Shown piece by piece: positions 22,798 to 34,608 of a stretch of 64,000 nt of DNA; within the stretch, counting starts at the first letter, position 1, and each line of letters starts with the position of its first letter. The position numbers were made by a program, and so were the translations under genes. Below the pieces are notes generated by a model. The model made no database searches. It was not told the DNA's origin and was given only the letters and a program-made list of their open reading frames with translations. The DNA is taken from positions 62,001-126,000 of the forward strand of contig NZ_JAAAMG010000011.1 in the NCBI RefSeq assembly GCF_010500815.1, written 5' to 3'. The DNA is from Jiella pacifica. GTDB lineage: Bacteria; Pseudomonadota; Alphaproteobacteria; Rhizobiales; Rhizobiaceae.

Positions 22798-24222
22798 ATG
22801 GCGGACGCCGTCGTCACCCGCTTTGCCCCCTCCCCGACCGGTTTCCTCCATATCGGCGGTGCCCGCACGGCACTGTTCAACTGGCTCTATGCCCGCGCCA
22901 AGGGCGGCAAGATGCTGCTTCGGATCGAGGACACCGACCGCGCCCGCTCGACCGAGCCGGCGGTCCAGGCGATCATCGAGGGGCTCGACTGGCTCGGACT
23001 GTCGGCGGACGAGCCGCCGGTGTCGCAGTTCGAGCGCGCACCCCGCCACCGCGAGGTGGTCGAGGAGATGATCGCAAGGGGCTCCGCCTATCGCTGCTAC
23101 ACCACCCAGGCCGAACTCGAAGAGCTGCGGGAGAAGGCCCGTGCAGACAAGCAACCGCCATCCGTCGCGACACGGCTGTGGCGCGACCGTGATCCGGCAG
23201 AGGCGCCAGAAGGCGTTCCCGCGGTCGTCCGCCTGCGCGCGCCGCTCGAGGGCGAGACGATCGTCCGCGACGAGGTGCAGGGCGACGTGCGGTTCGCCAA
23301 CAAGGATCTCGACGATCTCGTGCTTCTGCGCTCGGACGGCTCCCCCACCTACATGCTCGCCGTCGTCGTCGACGACCACGACATGGGCGTCACCCACATC
23401 ATCCGCGGCGACGACCACCTGACGAATGCCGGCCGCCAGACGCTGATCTACAAGGCGATGGGCTGGGACGTGCCGGTGATGGCGCATATCCCGCTGATCC
23501 ACGGGCCGGACGGAGCCAAGCTGTCGAAGCGCCACGGTGCGCTGGGGGTCGAGGCCTACCGGGAGATGGGCTATCTGCCGGTGGCGCTTCGCAACTATCT
23601 CGTCAAGCTCGGCTGGGCCCATGGCGACGACGAGATCATCTCGCCCGAGCAGATGATCGCATGGTTCGATCTGCCGCAGATCAACAAGGGCGCGGCGCGC
23701 TTCGACTTCAAGAAGCTCGAGGCGATCAACGGCCACTGGATCCGGGCAAGCAGCGACGCGGACCTCGTCGAGATGCTGATGGACAGCCGCGACGTGCTGC
23801 CGAACGGGGCGATTCTGAACAGCGCCGACGAAGCAACGACGCGCTCACAGCTGACAGCCGCGATGCCGGGGCTGAAGGAGCGCGCCAAGACCCTGATCGA
23901 GCTCGCCGACGGCGCCGCCTTCCTCTTCGCCAAGCGCCCGCTTCCGCTCGAGGAGAAGGCCGAGACGATCCTTGCCGAGGGTGGTCGCAAGGTTGTCGCC
24001 GATCTCCTGCCGCTTTTCGAGGCAACCGAATCGTGGACCGTGGAAGCGCTGGAAGAGATCGTCCGCGACTATGCGACGCGCAGCGAAATCAAACTCGGCA
24101 AGGCGGCGCAACCGCTTCGCGCTGCGCTGACCGGGCGCAGCACCTCGCCCGGCGTCTTTGACGTCCTGGCGGTTCTCGGAAGAGAGGAAAGCCTGGCCCG
24201 GCTGAAGGATCAGGCGGGCTGA
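22798..24222 (+). CDS. gltX: Glutamate--tRNA ligase
   Basis: Charges tRNA-Glu. The 474-residue class-I synthetase has the HIGH-type motif in [18 protein letters not shown] and the KMSKS-type loop in [11 protein letters not shown], with GDDHLTN between. The C-terminal helical anticodon-binding region is complete. GGAG lies 5 bases before the ATG. It diverges from comEC and is followed by gltA after 141 bases. Rhizobia often have a second copy, so it could be one of two paralogues. Confidence 0.96.
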   Translation: MADAVVTRFAPSPTGFLHIGGARTALFNWLYARAKGGKMLLRIEDTDRARSTEPAVQAIIEGLDWLGLSADEPPVSQFERAPRHREVVEEMIARGSAYRCYTTQAELEELREKARADKQPPSVATRLWRDRDPAEAPEGVPAVVRLRAPLEGETIVRDEVQGDVRFANKDLDDLVLLRSDGSPTYMLAVVVDDHDMGVTHIIRGDDHLTNAGRQTLIYKAMGWDVPVMAHIPLIHGPDGAKLSKRHGALGVEAYREMGYLPVALRNYLVKLGWAHGDDEIISPEQMIAWFDLPQINKGAARFDFKKLEAINGHWIRASSDADLVEMLMDSRDVLPNGAILNSADEATTRSQLTAAMPGLKERAKTLIELADGAAFLFAKRPLPLEEKAETILAEGGRKVVADLLPLFEATESWTVEALEEIVRDYATRSEIKLGKAAQPLRAALTGRSTSPGVFDVLAVLGREESLARLKDQAG

Positions 24223-24363
24223 CCAGCCGCCCGTCATATTGCGCCGCACCAGGCTTCGGCGCATAACTTGTCGTGCTCCAGCCTTTGGAGTAGGCAGGAC
24301 GTGGCTGAAACGTGTGCGCTGCGAAAAACGCATTCGTGGCCGCGATTCATGAAAGGACGACGC

Positions 24364-25656
24364 ATGACAGAAGAGTCGGCGAAACTCAATTTCGGATCGA
24401 CGGAAGCCGGTCTGGCGATGCGTAGCGGCACTCTCGGTCCGGACGTGATCGACGTCACCACCCTCTACAAGCAGGGCGGCGTATTCACCTATGATCCCGG
24501 GTTTTCATCGACGGCGTCCTGCGAATCCAAGATCACCTACATCGACGGCGACGAGGGCATCCTACTCCATCGCGGCTACCCGATCGACCAGTTGGCCGAA
24601 CGCGGCGACTATCTCGAGACCTGCTACCTGCTGCTGTATGGCGAGTTGCCGACCCAGCGCGAAAAGGACGACTTCGTCTACCGGGTCACGCGGCACACGA
24701 TGATCCACGAGCAGATGAGCCGCTTCTTCACCGGCTTCCGCCGCGACGCCCATCCGATGGCCGTCATGTGCGGCTCGGTCGGCGCACTCTCCGCCTTCTA
24801 TCACGATTCGACCGACATCGCCGATCCGCACCAGCGGATGGTGGCAAGCCTTCGCATGGTCGCCAAGATGCCGACGATCGCAGCGATGGCCTACAAGTAC
24901 CACGTCGGGCAGCCCTTCGTTTACCCGCGCAACGACCTATCCTACGCCGAGAACTTCCTGCACATGTGCTTTGCCGTTCCCTGCGAGCCTTACCGGATCA
25001 ATCCGGTGCTCGCCCGGGCGATGGACAAGATCTTCATTCTGCATGCCGACCACGAGCAGAACGCCTCGACCTCGACGGTGCGTCTCGCCGGCTCGTCGGG
25101 CGCCAACCCCTTCGCCTGCGTCGCGGCCGGCATCGCCTGCCTGTGGGGACCCGCCCATGGCGGCGCCAACGAGGCGGCGCTCAACATGCTGATGGAGATC
25201 GGCTCGAAGGACCGCATCCCGGAGTTCATCGCCAGGGCCAAGGACAAGAACGATCCGTTCCGCCTGATGGGCTTCGGCCACCGGGTCTACAAGAACTACG
25301 ATCCGCGCGCCAAGATCATGCAGCAGACTTGTCACGAGGTGCTCGACGAGCTCGGCATCAAGGACGATCCGCTGCTCGAGGTGGCGATGGAACTGGAGCG
25401 CATTGCGCTCACGGATGAGTACTTCATCGAGAAGAAGCTCTATCCGAACGTCGACTTCTACTCCGGCATCACGCTGAAGGCGCTGGGCTTCCCGACCACG
25501 ATGTTCACGGTGCTCTTCGCCGTGGCTCGCACCGTCGGCTGGATCGCCCAGTGGAAGGAGATGATCGAGGATCCGCATCAGCGCATCGGCCGGCCGCGGC
25601 AGCTCTACACCGGCGCGCCGCTGCGCGACTATGTCTCGCCAGAGGAGCGCGGCTGA
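24364..25656 (+). CDS. gltA: Citrate synthase
   Basis: Condenses acetyl-CoA and oxaloacetate to start the TCA cycle. The 430-residue protein is the Gram-negative type II enzyme: N-terminal beta-rich part with [23 protein letters not shown], then the catalytic [30 protein letters not shown] and [14 protein letters not shown]. The ATG at 24364 has AAAGGA eight bases ahead; an ATG five codons earlier is possible. Sits directly after gltX, as in Brucella and Agrobacterium. Confidence 0.96.
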   Translation: MTEESAKLNFGSTEAGLAMRSGTLGPDVIDVTTLYKQGGVFTYDPGFSSTASCESKITYIDGDEGILLHRGYPIDQLAERGDYLETCYLLLYGELPTQREKDDFVYRVTRHTMIHEQMSRFFTGFRRDAHPMAVMCGSVGALSAFYHDSTDIADPHQRMVASLRMVAKMPTIAAMAYKYHVGQPFVYPRNDLSYAENFLHMCFAVPCEPYRINPVLARAMDKIFILHADHEQNASTSTVRLAGSSGANPFACVAAGIACLWGPAHGGANEAALNMLMEIGSKDRIPEFIARAKDKNDPFRLMGFGHRVYKNYDPRAKIMQQTCHEVLDELGIKDDPLLEVAMELERIALTDEYFIEKKLYPNVDFYSGITLKALGFPTTMFTVLFAVARTVGWIAQWKEMIEDPHQRIGRPRQLYTGAPLRDYVSPEERG

Positions 25657-25777
25657 TCGCCTTTCCGGCCGACGCGACTATCTCTGGACCACATGATGAC
25701 GGGCCTCGCCGACAAGCGGGGCCCGATCGTTCGAGTGGCGGTCCGATCGTCGCGATCGGCAAGGAAAGAGCTCGCGC

Positions 25778-26398
25778 ATGATGAAGATCTGGGGCCGGAA
25801 CAACTCCACCAACGTCCGCAAGGCGCTCTGGTGCGCTGAGGAACTCGGCCTGTCCTACGAGCGGATGGACGCAGGCGGCAGCTTCGGCGTCGTCGATACC
25901 GCCGAATATCGGTCGCTCAATCCCAACGGCCGCGTTCCGACGCTACAGGATGGCGATCTGACGCTGTGGGAATCGAACGCCATCGTCCGCTATCTCGCGA
26001 TGGCGTACGGCGCCGCGCCGTTCGCGCCGACCGATCCCGTGGCGTGGGCCTCCGCGGACAAGTGGATGGACTGGACCTCGACGACGCTCGGCGGCCCTTT
26101 CCGCGACGTGTTCTGGAACACCCTGCGGATGACGCCCGAGACCCGCGACGAGGTTGCGCTGGCCAGCGGTCTCGAAGCCTGCGGGAAGCTTCTCGCCATT
26201 CCCGAGGCCGAACTCGGCAAGACGCCCTTTCTCTCCGGCGACGATTTCGGCTTCGGCGACATTCCGCTCGGCTGCGTCGCCTATGGCTGGTTCGAGATGC
26301 CCATCACCCGCCCCGAGTTTCCGAACCTTTCCGCATGGTACGAGCGGCTGAAACAGCGACCGGCCTATCGCAAGGGCGTGATGACGCCGCTGACCTGA
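25778..26398 (+). CDS. Glutathione S-transferase family protein
   Basis: A 206-residue soluble protein with the GST layout: thioredoxin-like N-terminal domain (KIWGRNNSTNVRKALWCAEELGL, with NPNGRVPTL as the cis-Pro loop and ESNAIVRYLA as the glutathione gamma-glutamyl site) and an all-helical C-terminal domain with the FGFGDIPLG N-capping region. The active residue is probably Ser or Asn in RNNST. Substrate unknown. It starts 121 bases after gltA and probably has its own promoter. Confidence 0.85.
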   Translation: MMKIWGRNNSTNVRKALWCAEELGLSYERMDAGGSFGVVDTAEYRSLNPNGRVPTLQDGDLTLWESNAIVRYLAMAYGAAPFAPTDPVAWASADKWMDWTSTTLGGPFRDVFWNTLRMTPETRDEVALASGLEACGKLLAIPEAELGKTPFLSGDDFGFGDIPLGCVAYGWFEMPITRPEFPNLSAWYERLKQRPAYRKGVMTPLT

Positions 26399-26919
26399 GG
26401 CGGCGGCGAGTACGGCCTCGGGCACGGAACAAGGCCGGGAGTGGAGTGGGTCGGCACTGCCGGGGCATGGCCCGTGGTGCATATGCTTCGCGATCTCCGG
26501 CGGCAAGCGCAGGACCGCCTGCGCCGCCTCGCTTCTGAGCTTCGGTCCTCGGGGGGGGACCAGACCTTCTGGAAGACTGAAGGCGCATCCCGAAAGCACA
26601 AGAGCCCCGACTGGGAGGCGCGATCCGCGCGGAACTCCCGGTTCGGCCGCGATGCGGGTCGGTTCCAAGGCCGGCCGACAATACCGGTTTTCCTTTTTAG
26701 ATTGGAATTACTCAAAACTACTCGCCGCTCACTGCGCTGAACGGGTTGGATGGGCGCCGGTTTCTTGCCGCAGCCGAGAATTTGAAACTGCGAATCACGC
26801 AGCATAAGTTGACGTGTGTGATCATGTTTCCATAAAGGAGGCACGAGGAACGGGAGCGGCCAGCGGGTTCGAACGCTGGCGGCCCTCGTTCGCCAACTTC
26901 CAGGGACGATCGGTCCACC
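26399..26919. other. Intergenic region before exbB
   Basis: A 521-base gap. The first 250 bases are GC-rich with a run of eight G at about 26550 and no convincing gene on either strand. Bases 26690-26830 are clearly more AT-rich and probably hold the exbB promoter. No tRNA or IS remnant recognised. Confidence 0.5.
26783..26797. promoter_or_regulatory. Candidate iron box (TGA-N9-TCA) before exbB
   Basis: TGAAACTGCGAATCA fits TGA-N9-TCA, the loose consensus of the iron-rhodo (RirA-type) box. It lies 123 bases ahead of exbB inside the AT-rich promoter region. ExbB/ExbD/TonB are commonly iron-regulated, but only six bases are fixed, so chance is a real alternative. Confidence 0.35.
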
Positions 26920-28083
<1,164 letters not shown>

Positions 28084-28088
28084 AGGCC

Positions 28089-28568
28089 ATGGCGGTGAAG
28101 CTCGGTGGCGAAGAAGAAGACGGCGGCGAGGTCTCCGAGATCAACGTCACGCCGTTCATCGACGTGATGCTGGTCCTGTTGATCATCTTCATGGTGGCCG
28201 CGCCCCTCTCGACGGTCGACGTGCCGGTCGACCTGCCGACGTCGAACGCGCCGCCACAGGAGCGGCCGGACGAACCGGTCTATCTCACCATCCAGGAGGA
28301 TCTGTCGCTGAATCTCGGCGAGGCGCGGATTTCGCGCGAGGAGCTGGCGAGCCGCCTCGACGCGCTCACCGAACAGAACCGCGACGAGCGCATCTTCCTT
28401 CGGGCCGATGGGTCCGTTCCCTATTCCGACATCATGGAGGTCATGAACGCGCTGAGGAGCGCCGGTTACCTCAAGATCGGTCTGGTCGGCCTCGAGGATC
28501 CGGCGCGGGCGGAACCGGCCGCCTCCCCGCCAGCCGCCGACCCCGCACCGAGCGGCACCGGACGGTAG
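28089..28568 (+). CDS. exbD: TonB-system subunit ExbD
   Basis: Second subunit of the ExbB/ExbD proton motor. The 159-residue protein has the standard plan: cytoplasmic start ending SEINVTPFIDVMLVLLIIFMV, whose Asp in FIDVML is the essential proton carrier in the single membrane segment, and a periplasmic domain (FLRADGSVPYSDIMEVMNALRSAGYLKIGLV). The last 20 residues are an Ala/Pro tail. It lies 5 bases after exbB and 7 bases before tonB. Confidence 0.95.
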   Translation: MAVKLGGEEEDGGEVSEINVTPFIDVMLVLLIIFMVAAPLSTVDVPVDLPTSNAPPQERPDEPVYLTIQEDLSLNLGEARISREELASRLDALTEQNRDERIFLRADGSVPYSDIMEVMNALRSAGYLKIGLVGLEDPARAEPAASPPAADPAPSGTGR

Positions 28569-28575
28569 ACCCGAT

Positions 28576-29628
28576 ATGGCGCGCCGAACACGACAGCCAT
28601 CGACCCCAAATCCTTTCGCCGGGCATTCCCGCAGCCGGAGCGGCGAACGCTGGCTGATCGCCGGTCTCGTCGTGCTCGTCGCCCATGGCGGGGCGGCCTA
28701 CGCACTGATGACGAACGTGCCGGAGGTGCCGCCCCAGGGCGCTCAGGAGGCCGTGCTGATCGAGCTCGCGCCGCCTCCGGAATCGCCGGATTCGCAGGCC
28801 GTTGCGGATGCGGCCCCGGCACCGGAGACCGTCGATACCCCGGATCCGGCGCCCTCCGAGACCGAGGTGCCCGAAACCGCCGCGCCTCCAGAGCCGGAAC
28901 CGGAGCCCGCCCCGAAAGCGGAACCCGTTCAACCGCCGGAGCCAGAGCCGCAACCCGAGCCGGAGACCGTTCAGCCGCCGGAGCAGGAGCAGCCGACGCC
29001 GGAGGAGGCCGCGCCGCCGGAGCCCGAACCCATTCCCGAACAGGAGGAAACGCCGCCTCCACCGCCGGACGCGGTTCCTCTCCCCGAGCCTTCCCCGGAA
29101 CCCGAGGAGCCGGCGGAGCCCGACACCGCTGCCCTTCCCCTGGACGTACCGCTTCCGACCGCGCGGCCGACCCCGCCGCGGCCGGTCCGCGAGGCGGTCA
29201 AAGAAAAGCCGAAGGAGACGAAGCGGGCCGCGCCGCGCCGCGCCGAAGCCAAGAAGCCGGCGCCGAAGCGCGAGCAGGCCCGCCAGCGCCGCTCCGCGCA
29301 GCCATCTGTCGCATCGCGCGGCCAGACGCAGCGGCAGGCCTCGCAAGGCGCCAGCGTGTCGCGCGCGGCTCTCGCCCGCTGGCAGTCGCAGGTCCAGGCG
29401 CGGCTGAACCGCTACAGCCGCAGCTTCTCAGGGCGTGGCTCGGGGACGACGCGGATCGCCTTCTCGATGGACGGCAACGGCCGCGTCACCAGCGTGCGCG
29501 TTTCCGGATCGAGCGGGAATTCGACGCTCGACGGCCTGGCCGTGCAGCTGGTGCGGCGGGCGAGCCCCTTCCCCGCCCCACCCTCCGGGAACCGCGTATC
29601 GCTGACGGTCCCGGTGCGGATCCGCTGA
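28576..29628 (+). CDS. tonB: Energy-transducing protein TonB
   Basis: Links the ExbB/ExbD motor to outer-membrane receptors for siderophores, haem or cobalamin. The 350-residue protein has one N-terminal membrane anchor (about residues 26-46), a very long periplasmic Pro/Glu stretch (about 60-195, PEPEPEP-type repeats), a basic Arg/Lys/Ala part, and the C-terminal TonB domain starting LARWQSQVQARLNRY with GNGRVTSVRVSGSSG. Third gene of exbB-exbD-tonB. No receptor gene is adjacent; the btu-type ABC importer at 40.7 kb lacks its own receptor and could depend on this system. Confidence 0.93.
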   Translation: MARRTRQPSTPNPFAGHSRSRSGERWLIAGLVVLVAHGGAAYALMTNVPEVPPQGAQEAVLIELAPPPESPDSQAVADAAPAPETVDTPDPAPSETEVPETAAPPEPEPEPAPKAEPVQPPEPEPQPEPETVQPPEQEQPTPEEAAPPEPEPIPEQEETPPPPPDAVPLPEPSPEPEEPAEPDTAALPLDVPLPTARPTPPRPVREAVKEKPKETKRAAPRRAEAKKPAPKREQARQRRSAQPSVASRGQTQRQASQGASVSRAALARWQSQVQARLNRYSRSFSGRGSGTTRIAFSMDGNGRVTSVRVSGSSGNSTLDGLAVQLVRRASPFPAPPSGNRVSLTVPVRIR

Positions 29629-30077
29629 GGGCGGCGGATCGAGCGGCCGAGCTGCAATTGCATGGCAGCAGCGGACTGACTTCGAGATGCGACATCACCA
29701 GCTCACGAGCCCGCCGAAGAGGCTTCCCCATCATCGCCTTCGCAACGAGGCAGGCCGATCCCGGCGCGTGATGGTCCTCGAAGACGATGGCCGTCATCGG
29801 TCAGCCATGGGGTAGCCAGTGCCTTCGTCCGCATGGTCTCGCACCAGATCGGCCTGCGCCCTATCGCACCTGCCGATGGTTTTGCGCAGCGCGCTCGGAC
29901 GGTTCCGGCGTCCCCCTTACGGCGCGAAGGGTGTCGCGACAGAGCGGTCTCTGAGAGGCGGGAACATGGCCTGAGCGGCTGGTCTCCGACCCGAATGGCC
30001 TGCCGGAGGAAACCGGCGATCAAGCAGCAATGACAGGCGGCACCGTTCGACGATGAGCCGGAGCTGAGCGGCGACCT
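29629..30077. other. Intergenic region after tonB
   Basis: A 449-base gap between convergent tonB and the MerR gene. Short frames on both strands show no recognisable family, and no repeat, RNA or IS remnant was found. It may be decayed coding sequence, but nothing supports a specific call. Confidence 0.4.
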
Positions 30078-30668
30078 TCAGCGCACCTGATCGAGCAGCC
30101 GCTTGCATTCCAGGAGATCGAGCAGCACCTGATCGAGGATCTCGACGCTGTCGCGCGGCAGGCGGAGTTCCTCGCCGGCGTCGCGTTCGCGCCGCAGGAA
30201 GCCGCCGAGGGCACGGGGGCGCGCACGGGCCGCCGGTCGCGCGTCGTCCGCCTGGACGGCCGGTCCGACCGCCGCAACCGTCTGGGGTTCGGGATGGATG
30301 AGGTCGAGATCGTCGACCTCGGCCGCGGGGGCTTCCTCGACGTCCGGCCCTTCCTGGCTCGCCGATGCGGCGAGATCGTCGAGGCCGGCGAGATCGCCGG
30401 AGCCGATCGCCATGACGAAGCGGCTGCCGTTTTCCTTCAAGAGGCGTTGCACGCCCTTGATGGTGAAGCCTTTGACGTAAAGCAGGTAGCGAATGCCGCG
30501 CAGAAGCTCGACGTCGTCGGGCCGGTAATAGCGGCGACCGCCGCCGCGCTTGAGCGGCCGGATCTGAGCGAAACGCGATTCCCAGAAACGCAGCACGTGC
30601 TGCGGCAGGTCGAGCTCTTCGGCGACTTCGGAGATCGTCCGAAACGCGTCCTCACCCTTGTCGGACAT
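30078..30668 (-). CDS. MerR family transcriptional regulator
   Basis: A 196-residue protein with an N-terminal MerR winged-helix domain: [25 protein letters not shown] and [23 protein letters not shown]. The C-terminal half is acidic then basic with no metal-binding cysteines, so it is not a heavy-metal sensor. This gene follows ihfA in many rhizobia, where it is of unknown role. The ATG at 30668 is preferred over an adjacent TTG. It starts 36 bases after ihfA on the same strand. Confidence 0.88.
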   Translation of the reverse strand: MSDKGEDAFRTISEVAEELDLPQHVLRFWESRFAQIRPLKRGGGRRYYRPDDVELLRGIRYLLYVKGFTIKGVQRLLKENGSRFVMAIGSGDLAGLDDLAASASQEGPDVEEAPAAEVDDLDLIHPEPQTVAAVGPAVQADDARPAARARPRALGGFLRRERDAGEELRLPRDSVEILDQVLLDLLECKRLLDQVR

Positions 30669-30704
30669 CAACCCAGCACCGGAACTTCAGACCTTCTTCG
30701 CAAC

Positions 30705-31052
30705 CTATTCGGCGGCGCGCATGAGTTCCAGACCGGAACCGGATTCCGCGCGCTTGCTGTGAGCTTCGAGGATGCGGTCCTTGAGGACGTTGGAGGGCTT
30801 GAAGACGGCGACGCGGCGCGGCGAGATCGGCACTTCCTCACCGGTCTTCGGATTGCGGCCGACACGTTCGTTCTTGTCGCGCACCAGGAACGACCCGAAG
30901 GAGGAAACCTTCACCGACTCGCCCTTGGCGATGGTCGAACAGATCTCCTCGAGCACCATCTCGACGAGCTGCGCCGACTCGGTCCGGGACAGGCCGATCT
31001 TCCGGAAGACCGCTTCGGCGAGATCGGCCCTGGTGAGTGTCCTGTCCCCCAT
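30705..31052 (-). CDS. ihfA: Integration host factor subunit alpha
   Basis: DNA-bending architectural protein that pairs with IhfB. The 115-residue protein has the HU/IHF fold, with [19 protein letters not shown] at the start and the DNA-inserting arm [23 protein letters not shown] carrying the conserved Pro. It has a C-terminal tail of about 15 residues past the E. coli length (99). Located between fabH and the MerR gene, the standard order in rhizobia. Confidence 0.95.
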   Translation of the reverse strand: MGDRTLTRADLAEAVFRKIGLSRTESAQLVEMVLEEICSTIAKGESVKVSSFGSFLVRDKNERVGRNPKTGEEVPISPRRVAVFKPSNVLKDRILEAHSKRAESGSGLELMRAAE

Positions 31053-31158
31053 CCTCGTCCCCTGATCTTCTGGTGAAAAGCCTCGCGGCCGAATGGCCCC
31101 GCATTGCCGCTTACTTTTTCGTTACTTTACTGAAACCGCCATATGAATCAAGCGCTAT

Positions 31159-32139
31159 CTACCAACGGACCAGCACGGCGCCCCAGGTGAACCCGCCGCC
31201 CATCGCCTCCAGGAGGACGAGATCGCCGGGCTTGATACGACCATCCTTGACGGCGGTGTCGATGGCAAGGGGAATCGACGCGGCCGAGGTATTGCCGTGA
31301 CGGTCGACGGTGATGACCACCTTGTCGATGTCGATGCCCAGTTTCTTCGCCGATGCGTCGATGATCCGGCGGTTCGCCTGATGGGGGACGAACCAGTCGA
31401 TGTCGGCCGGGCCGACATTGGCGGCCGCGAAGCAGGCTTCGATCACGTCCGTGATCATGCCGACGGCATGCTTGAACACCTCGCGGCCCTGCATGCGCAG
31501 ATGCCCGACGGTGCCCGTCGTCGAGGGTCCGCCGTCGACATAGAGCTTTTCCCTGTGGGAGCCGTCCGAACGCAGCTTGGAGACGAGGATGCCCCGACCG
31601 GACGTCTCGTCGCCGTCCGGCACGCCCTCCAGCACCACGGCGCCGGCGCCGTCGCCGAAGAGGACGCAGGTCGAGCGGTCTTCCCAGTCGAGGATGCGCG
31701 AGAAGGTCTCCGCGCCGATGACGAGGGCGCGCCTTGCCTGGCCGCTCTTCAGATACATGTCGGCCGTCGTCAGCGCATAGAGGAAGCCGCTGCACACCGC
31801 ATGGACGTCGAAGGCAAAGCCGGCCGAGATACCGAGCCGGTTCTGCACATGCACGGCGGAGGCCGGGAAGGTGTTGTCCGGCGTCGCCGTGGCCAGCACG
31901 ATGAGATCGATGTCGGTGGCAACGAGGCCGGCGGCCTCCAGGGCGCGGCGCGCAGCGGCCTCGGCGAGCGACACGGTCGTCTCGCCTTCCCCGGCGATGT
32001 GGCGTTGCTCGATGCCGGTACGCTGCCGGATCCACTCGTCAGAGGTCTCGACGACGCCGGTGAAATCCTGGTTGCGCATGATCCTCGCCGGCAGCGCCGA
32101 GCCGGTGCCGCGCACGACGGATACGATTTTCTCACTCAT
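31159..32139 (-). CDS. fabH: 3-oxoacyl-ACP synthase III FabH
   Basis: Starts fatty-acid synthesis by condensing acetyl-CoA with malonyl-ACP. The 326-residue thiolase-fold protein has the complete Cys-His-Asn triad: [23 protein letters not shown] and [12 protein letters not shown]. The ATG at 32139 overlaps the plsX stop by 4 bases, so the two are coupled. Order plsX-fabH-ihfA-merR is conserved. Confidence 0.97.
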   Translation of the reverse strand: MSEKIVSVVRGTGSALPARIMRNQDFTGVVETSDEWIRQRTGIEQRHIAGEGETTVSLAEAAARRALEAAGLVATDIDLIVLATATPDNTFPASAVHVQNRLGISAGFAFDVHAVCSGFLYALTTADMYLKSGQARRALVIGAETFSRILDWEDRSTCVLFGDGAGAVVLEGVPDGDETSGRGILVSKLRSDGSHREKLYVDGGPSTTGTVGHLRMQGREVFKHAVGMITDVIEACFAAANVGPADIDWFVPHQANRRIIDASAKKLGIDIDKVVITVDRHGNTSAASIPLAIDTAVKDGRIKPGDLVLLEAMGGGFTWGAVLVRW

Positions 32140-33209
32140 GGAACGATGCTTTCGGAAACGCTCGCCGCCTCCTCGGAAATGCGGCGATGATAGCTGGCGA
32201 GGTCGGCCTCGATCTTCTCGCGAAGCCCCGTGCGCGCCATGGTATGGGCAAGGTCGATCGCCGCGGCGATCCCCCCGGCGTCGGCGCCGCCATGGCTCTT
32301 GATGACGATGCCGTTGAGGCCGAGGAAGACGCCGCCATTGACCTTGCTCGGATCCATCTTGTCGCGCAACCGGTCGAAGGCGCTCTTGGCAAGGATATAC
32401 CCCGCGCGGGCGAGCCACGTCCGCGACATCGCGGCACGAAGATAGGCGGCGATCTGTCGGGCGGTGCCCTCGGCGGTCTTCAGGGCGATGTTGCCGGTGA
32501 ATCCCTCGGTGACGACGACGTCCACCGTGCCCTGGCCAAGATCGTCGCCCTCGACGAAGCCGTGATAATCGATCCCCGGCAGCGGCGTCTCCTTCAACAA
32601 CCGGCCCGCCTCGCGGATCTCGTCCTGGCCCTTCACCTCCTCGACGCCGATGTTGAGGAGGCCGACGGTCGGCCGCTCGATGCCGAAAAGCGTCCGTGCC
32701 ATGGCGCCGCCCATCATCGAAAAATCGATCAGCTGCTGGGCGTCGGCTCCGATCGTCGCGCCGACGTCGAGCACGATGCTTTCGCCCTTCAGCGTCGGCC
32801 AGATCGCCGCGATCGCCGGCCGCTCGATGTTGGCCATGGTGCGCAGGCAGAACTTTGCCATCGCCATCAAGGCGCCGGTGTTGCCGGCCGAGACGGCGAC
32901 GTCGGCTTCGCCGGTCTTCACGGCGTCGATCGTGCGCCACATCGACGACTTGTAGCGGCCCTGCCGCAGCGCCTGGGACGGCTTGTCGTCCATGCGCACG
33001 GAAAGATCGCAATGGTGGAAGACCGATGCCGCCCGCAACTTCGGAAAACGATCCAGCACCGGCTCGACCGCAGCCTGTTCGCCATAGAGGATGAAGCGCG
33101 CGTCCGGCCGGCGCTCGAGAGCCAGGGCCGCGCCCGCAATCACCACCTCTGGCCCGTGATCGCCGCCCATGGCGTCGAGCGAAATCGTAATGCCGGATTT
33201 TGAGGTCAA
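32136..33209 (-). CDS. plsX: Phosphate acyltransferase PlsX
   Basis: Makes acyl-phosphate from acyl-ACP for phospholipid synthesis. The family core begins [17 protein letters not shown] and continues with [42 protein letters not shown] and [15 protein letters not shown]. No ATG lies near the family start: I chose a TTG at 33209 (357 residues, near the usual 345-355). The alternative is an ATG at 33296 with a GAGG four bases ahead, giving 29 extra residues unlike other PlsX. The stop overlaps fabH by 4 bases. Confidence 0.93.
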   Translation of the reverse strand: MTSKSGITISLDAMGGDHGPEVVIAGAALALERRPDARFILYGEQAAVEPVLDRFPKLRAASVFHHCDLSVRMDDKPSQALRQGRYKSSMWRTIDAVKTGEADVAVSAGNTGALMAMAKFCLRTMANIERPAIAAIWPTLKGESIVLDVGATIGADAQQLIDFSMMGGAMARTLFGIERPTVGLLNIGVEEVKGQDEIREAGRLLKETPLPGIDYHGFVEGDDLGQGTVDVVVTEGFTGNIALKTAEGTARQIAAYLRAAMSRTWLARAGYILAKSAFDRLRDKMDPSKVNGGVFLGLNGIVIKSHGGADAGGIAAAIDLAHTMARTGLREKIEADLASYHRRISEEAASVSESIVP

Positions 33210-33302
33210 CGCGTTCTCGCTTCTTTTCGCCGGCGCCCCAGAGCCTGCCGGCGCGGCGCGAAAATATCGAATTCGCGCCCACTTACAACCGGCCATGTGG
33301 CC

Positions 33303-33884
33303 TCAGTCCTCGCCATCGCCCCTGCTCCGGGAGATTTTCGCAAGGGCCGCAAAGGGCGAAATCTCACCGCCATCGTCTTGTTCCGGCGTCGCCTGCTCGA
33401 CCGGCTGGCCGCCATAGCCTTCGCCGGGGCGACGCGGATAGGGATCGAGCGCCAGCGTCAGGGCTTCGAACAAGCGCTCCCCGAGATCGATCCTGTCTCC
33501 CGAAAAGGTCTCCGGCGGGTCGTCGGCCTCGGGATCGACGAAGATTTCGCCGGCCGCGTCGATCGACGGATCGACCGCCCGTCGGCCGCCCCTGACGAAG
33601 GTCGCCTCGAACGGCTCGTCGATCGTCTGCTTCACCGGATCCAGCGTGACGACGCTCTTCTGGACGACGACGGCATGGAGCCGTCCGGTGACACGCGCGC
33701 CGTCCTTGCGGAAGGGCCGGGCGACGAGATCGGCGCGAAGGGACGCGACGCTTTCGATGCCCAGCGCCGCGGCAACGCGGGCGCATTCGGCCGGGCTGGC
33801 CGAAAAATCGATCCGCCCGCCGTCCCGTGAAAGGGCCCCGACCTGAAGCGACAGATCAAGGGGCGACGTCCGGTCCCCGTCCAT
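33303..33884 (-). CDS. DUF177 (YceD-type) protein
   Basis: A 193-residue protein of the DUF177 family found ahead of plsX (usually with rpmF between) across bacteria. Typical are GRLHAVVVQKSVVTLDPVKQ and the acidic DPEADDPPETF followed by IDLGERLFEALTLALDPYPR. The usual zinc cysteines of some relatives are absent. In plants and some bacteria it is linked to 23S rRNA maturation, which is family knowledge only. ATG at 33884 with GGAG eight bases ahead; a frame ten codons longer exists. rpmF is not next to it here. Confidence 0.85.
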   Translation of the reverse strand: MDGDRTSPLDLSLQVGALSRDGGRIDFSASPAECARVAAALGIESVASLRADLVARPFRKDGARVTGRLHAVVVQKSVVTLDPVKQTIDEPFEATFVRGGRRAVDPSIDAAGEIFVDPEADDPPETFSGDRIDLGERLFEALTLALDPYPRRPGEGYGGQPVEQATPEQDDGGEISPFAALAKISRSRGDGED

Positions 33885-33901
33885 GGTTCGATCTCCGAAA
33901 T

Positions 33902-34426
33902 TCAATTTCCGCAATTGAGGGAGCCCGACAGGATGTCGTCGGTCGAAACCGCTCCCAGCCTATCGCCGGTCTCCTGCATGTAGGTCGCCAGCGCCGCCGC
34001 CGCATCGGTGGCGGCATCGTCGCCGATCGCGCGGCCTTTCAGCGCGGTGGCGAGCGCCGCGGCGGGATCTTCGCTGCCGAACGCCCCGTCATAGACCCTG
34101 ACCCGCTCGTAGAAGACGCCGGCCAGCTTGCGCATGCGCTTGGGCACCGACTGGTCGCCGACGCCGAGTTCGCGGATCGAGGTGTCGACGTCGGTGACGA
34201 AGCGGTCGACGACCTCCTGGGCGACCGGCTCGAGCCGCGCCTCGCCGCGGCAACGGCGCAGAAACAGGAAGACATGGATCGCCAGCGCCTCGAAGCGGCC
34301 CGAAAACGTATCGGCGATGCCGCAGCGCTCGTAGAGCTTCGGCTGGCGGGTCTCTGCCACCAGGCTCTGGTACAAATCCTCGACGATCGCGCGATTTCGG
34401 CGTGCGATCCTCCAACGATGAAACAT
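33902..34426 (-). CDS. Ubiquinol-cytochrome c chaperone family protein
   Basis: A 174-residue protein of the Cbp3-like family (UPF0174), helical, beginning MFHRWRIARRNRAIVEDLYQSLVAETRQP and with RFEALAIHVFLFLRR and DVDTSIRELGVGD, typical of alphaproteobacterial members. The mitochondrial relative helps cytochrome b assemble into complex III; the bacterial role is inferred from that. First gene of the minus-strand DUF177-plsX-fabH-ihfA operon, ending 17 bases before DUF177 begins. Divergent from bamE. Confidence 0.88.
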   Translation of the reverse strand: MFHRWRIARRNRAIVEDLYQSLVAETRQPKLYERCGIADTFSGRFEALAIHVFLFLRRCRGEARLEPVAQEVVDRFVTDVDTSIRELGVGDQSVPKRMRKLAGVFYERVRVYDGAFGSEDPAAALATALKGRAIGDDAATDAAAALATYMQETGDRLGAVSTDDILSGSLNCGN

Positions 34427-34608
34427 TGTCGATCCGCGGTTGGTCGCCTGAGCCGAGGCGGTGCCACAGCTTCGGCGCGATTGCAACGGCGCGCGAGGTG
34501 GATTACCAACGCCTCGGAGGCGTGTGGCGCGGTTGCCGCCTCGATATGGCCGCGGAAGACGGGCATTCAAGGAAACGATCGTTCGGCTGGACCGGGAGAA
34601 GACAAAGC

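Noticed and set aside
26399-26919. Gene in the gap before exbB
   Set aside because: Frames on both strands are short, Arg/Pro-rich and without a recognisable family.
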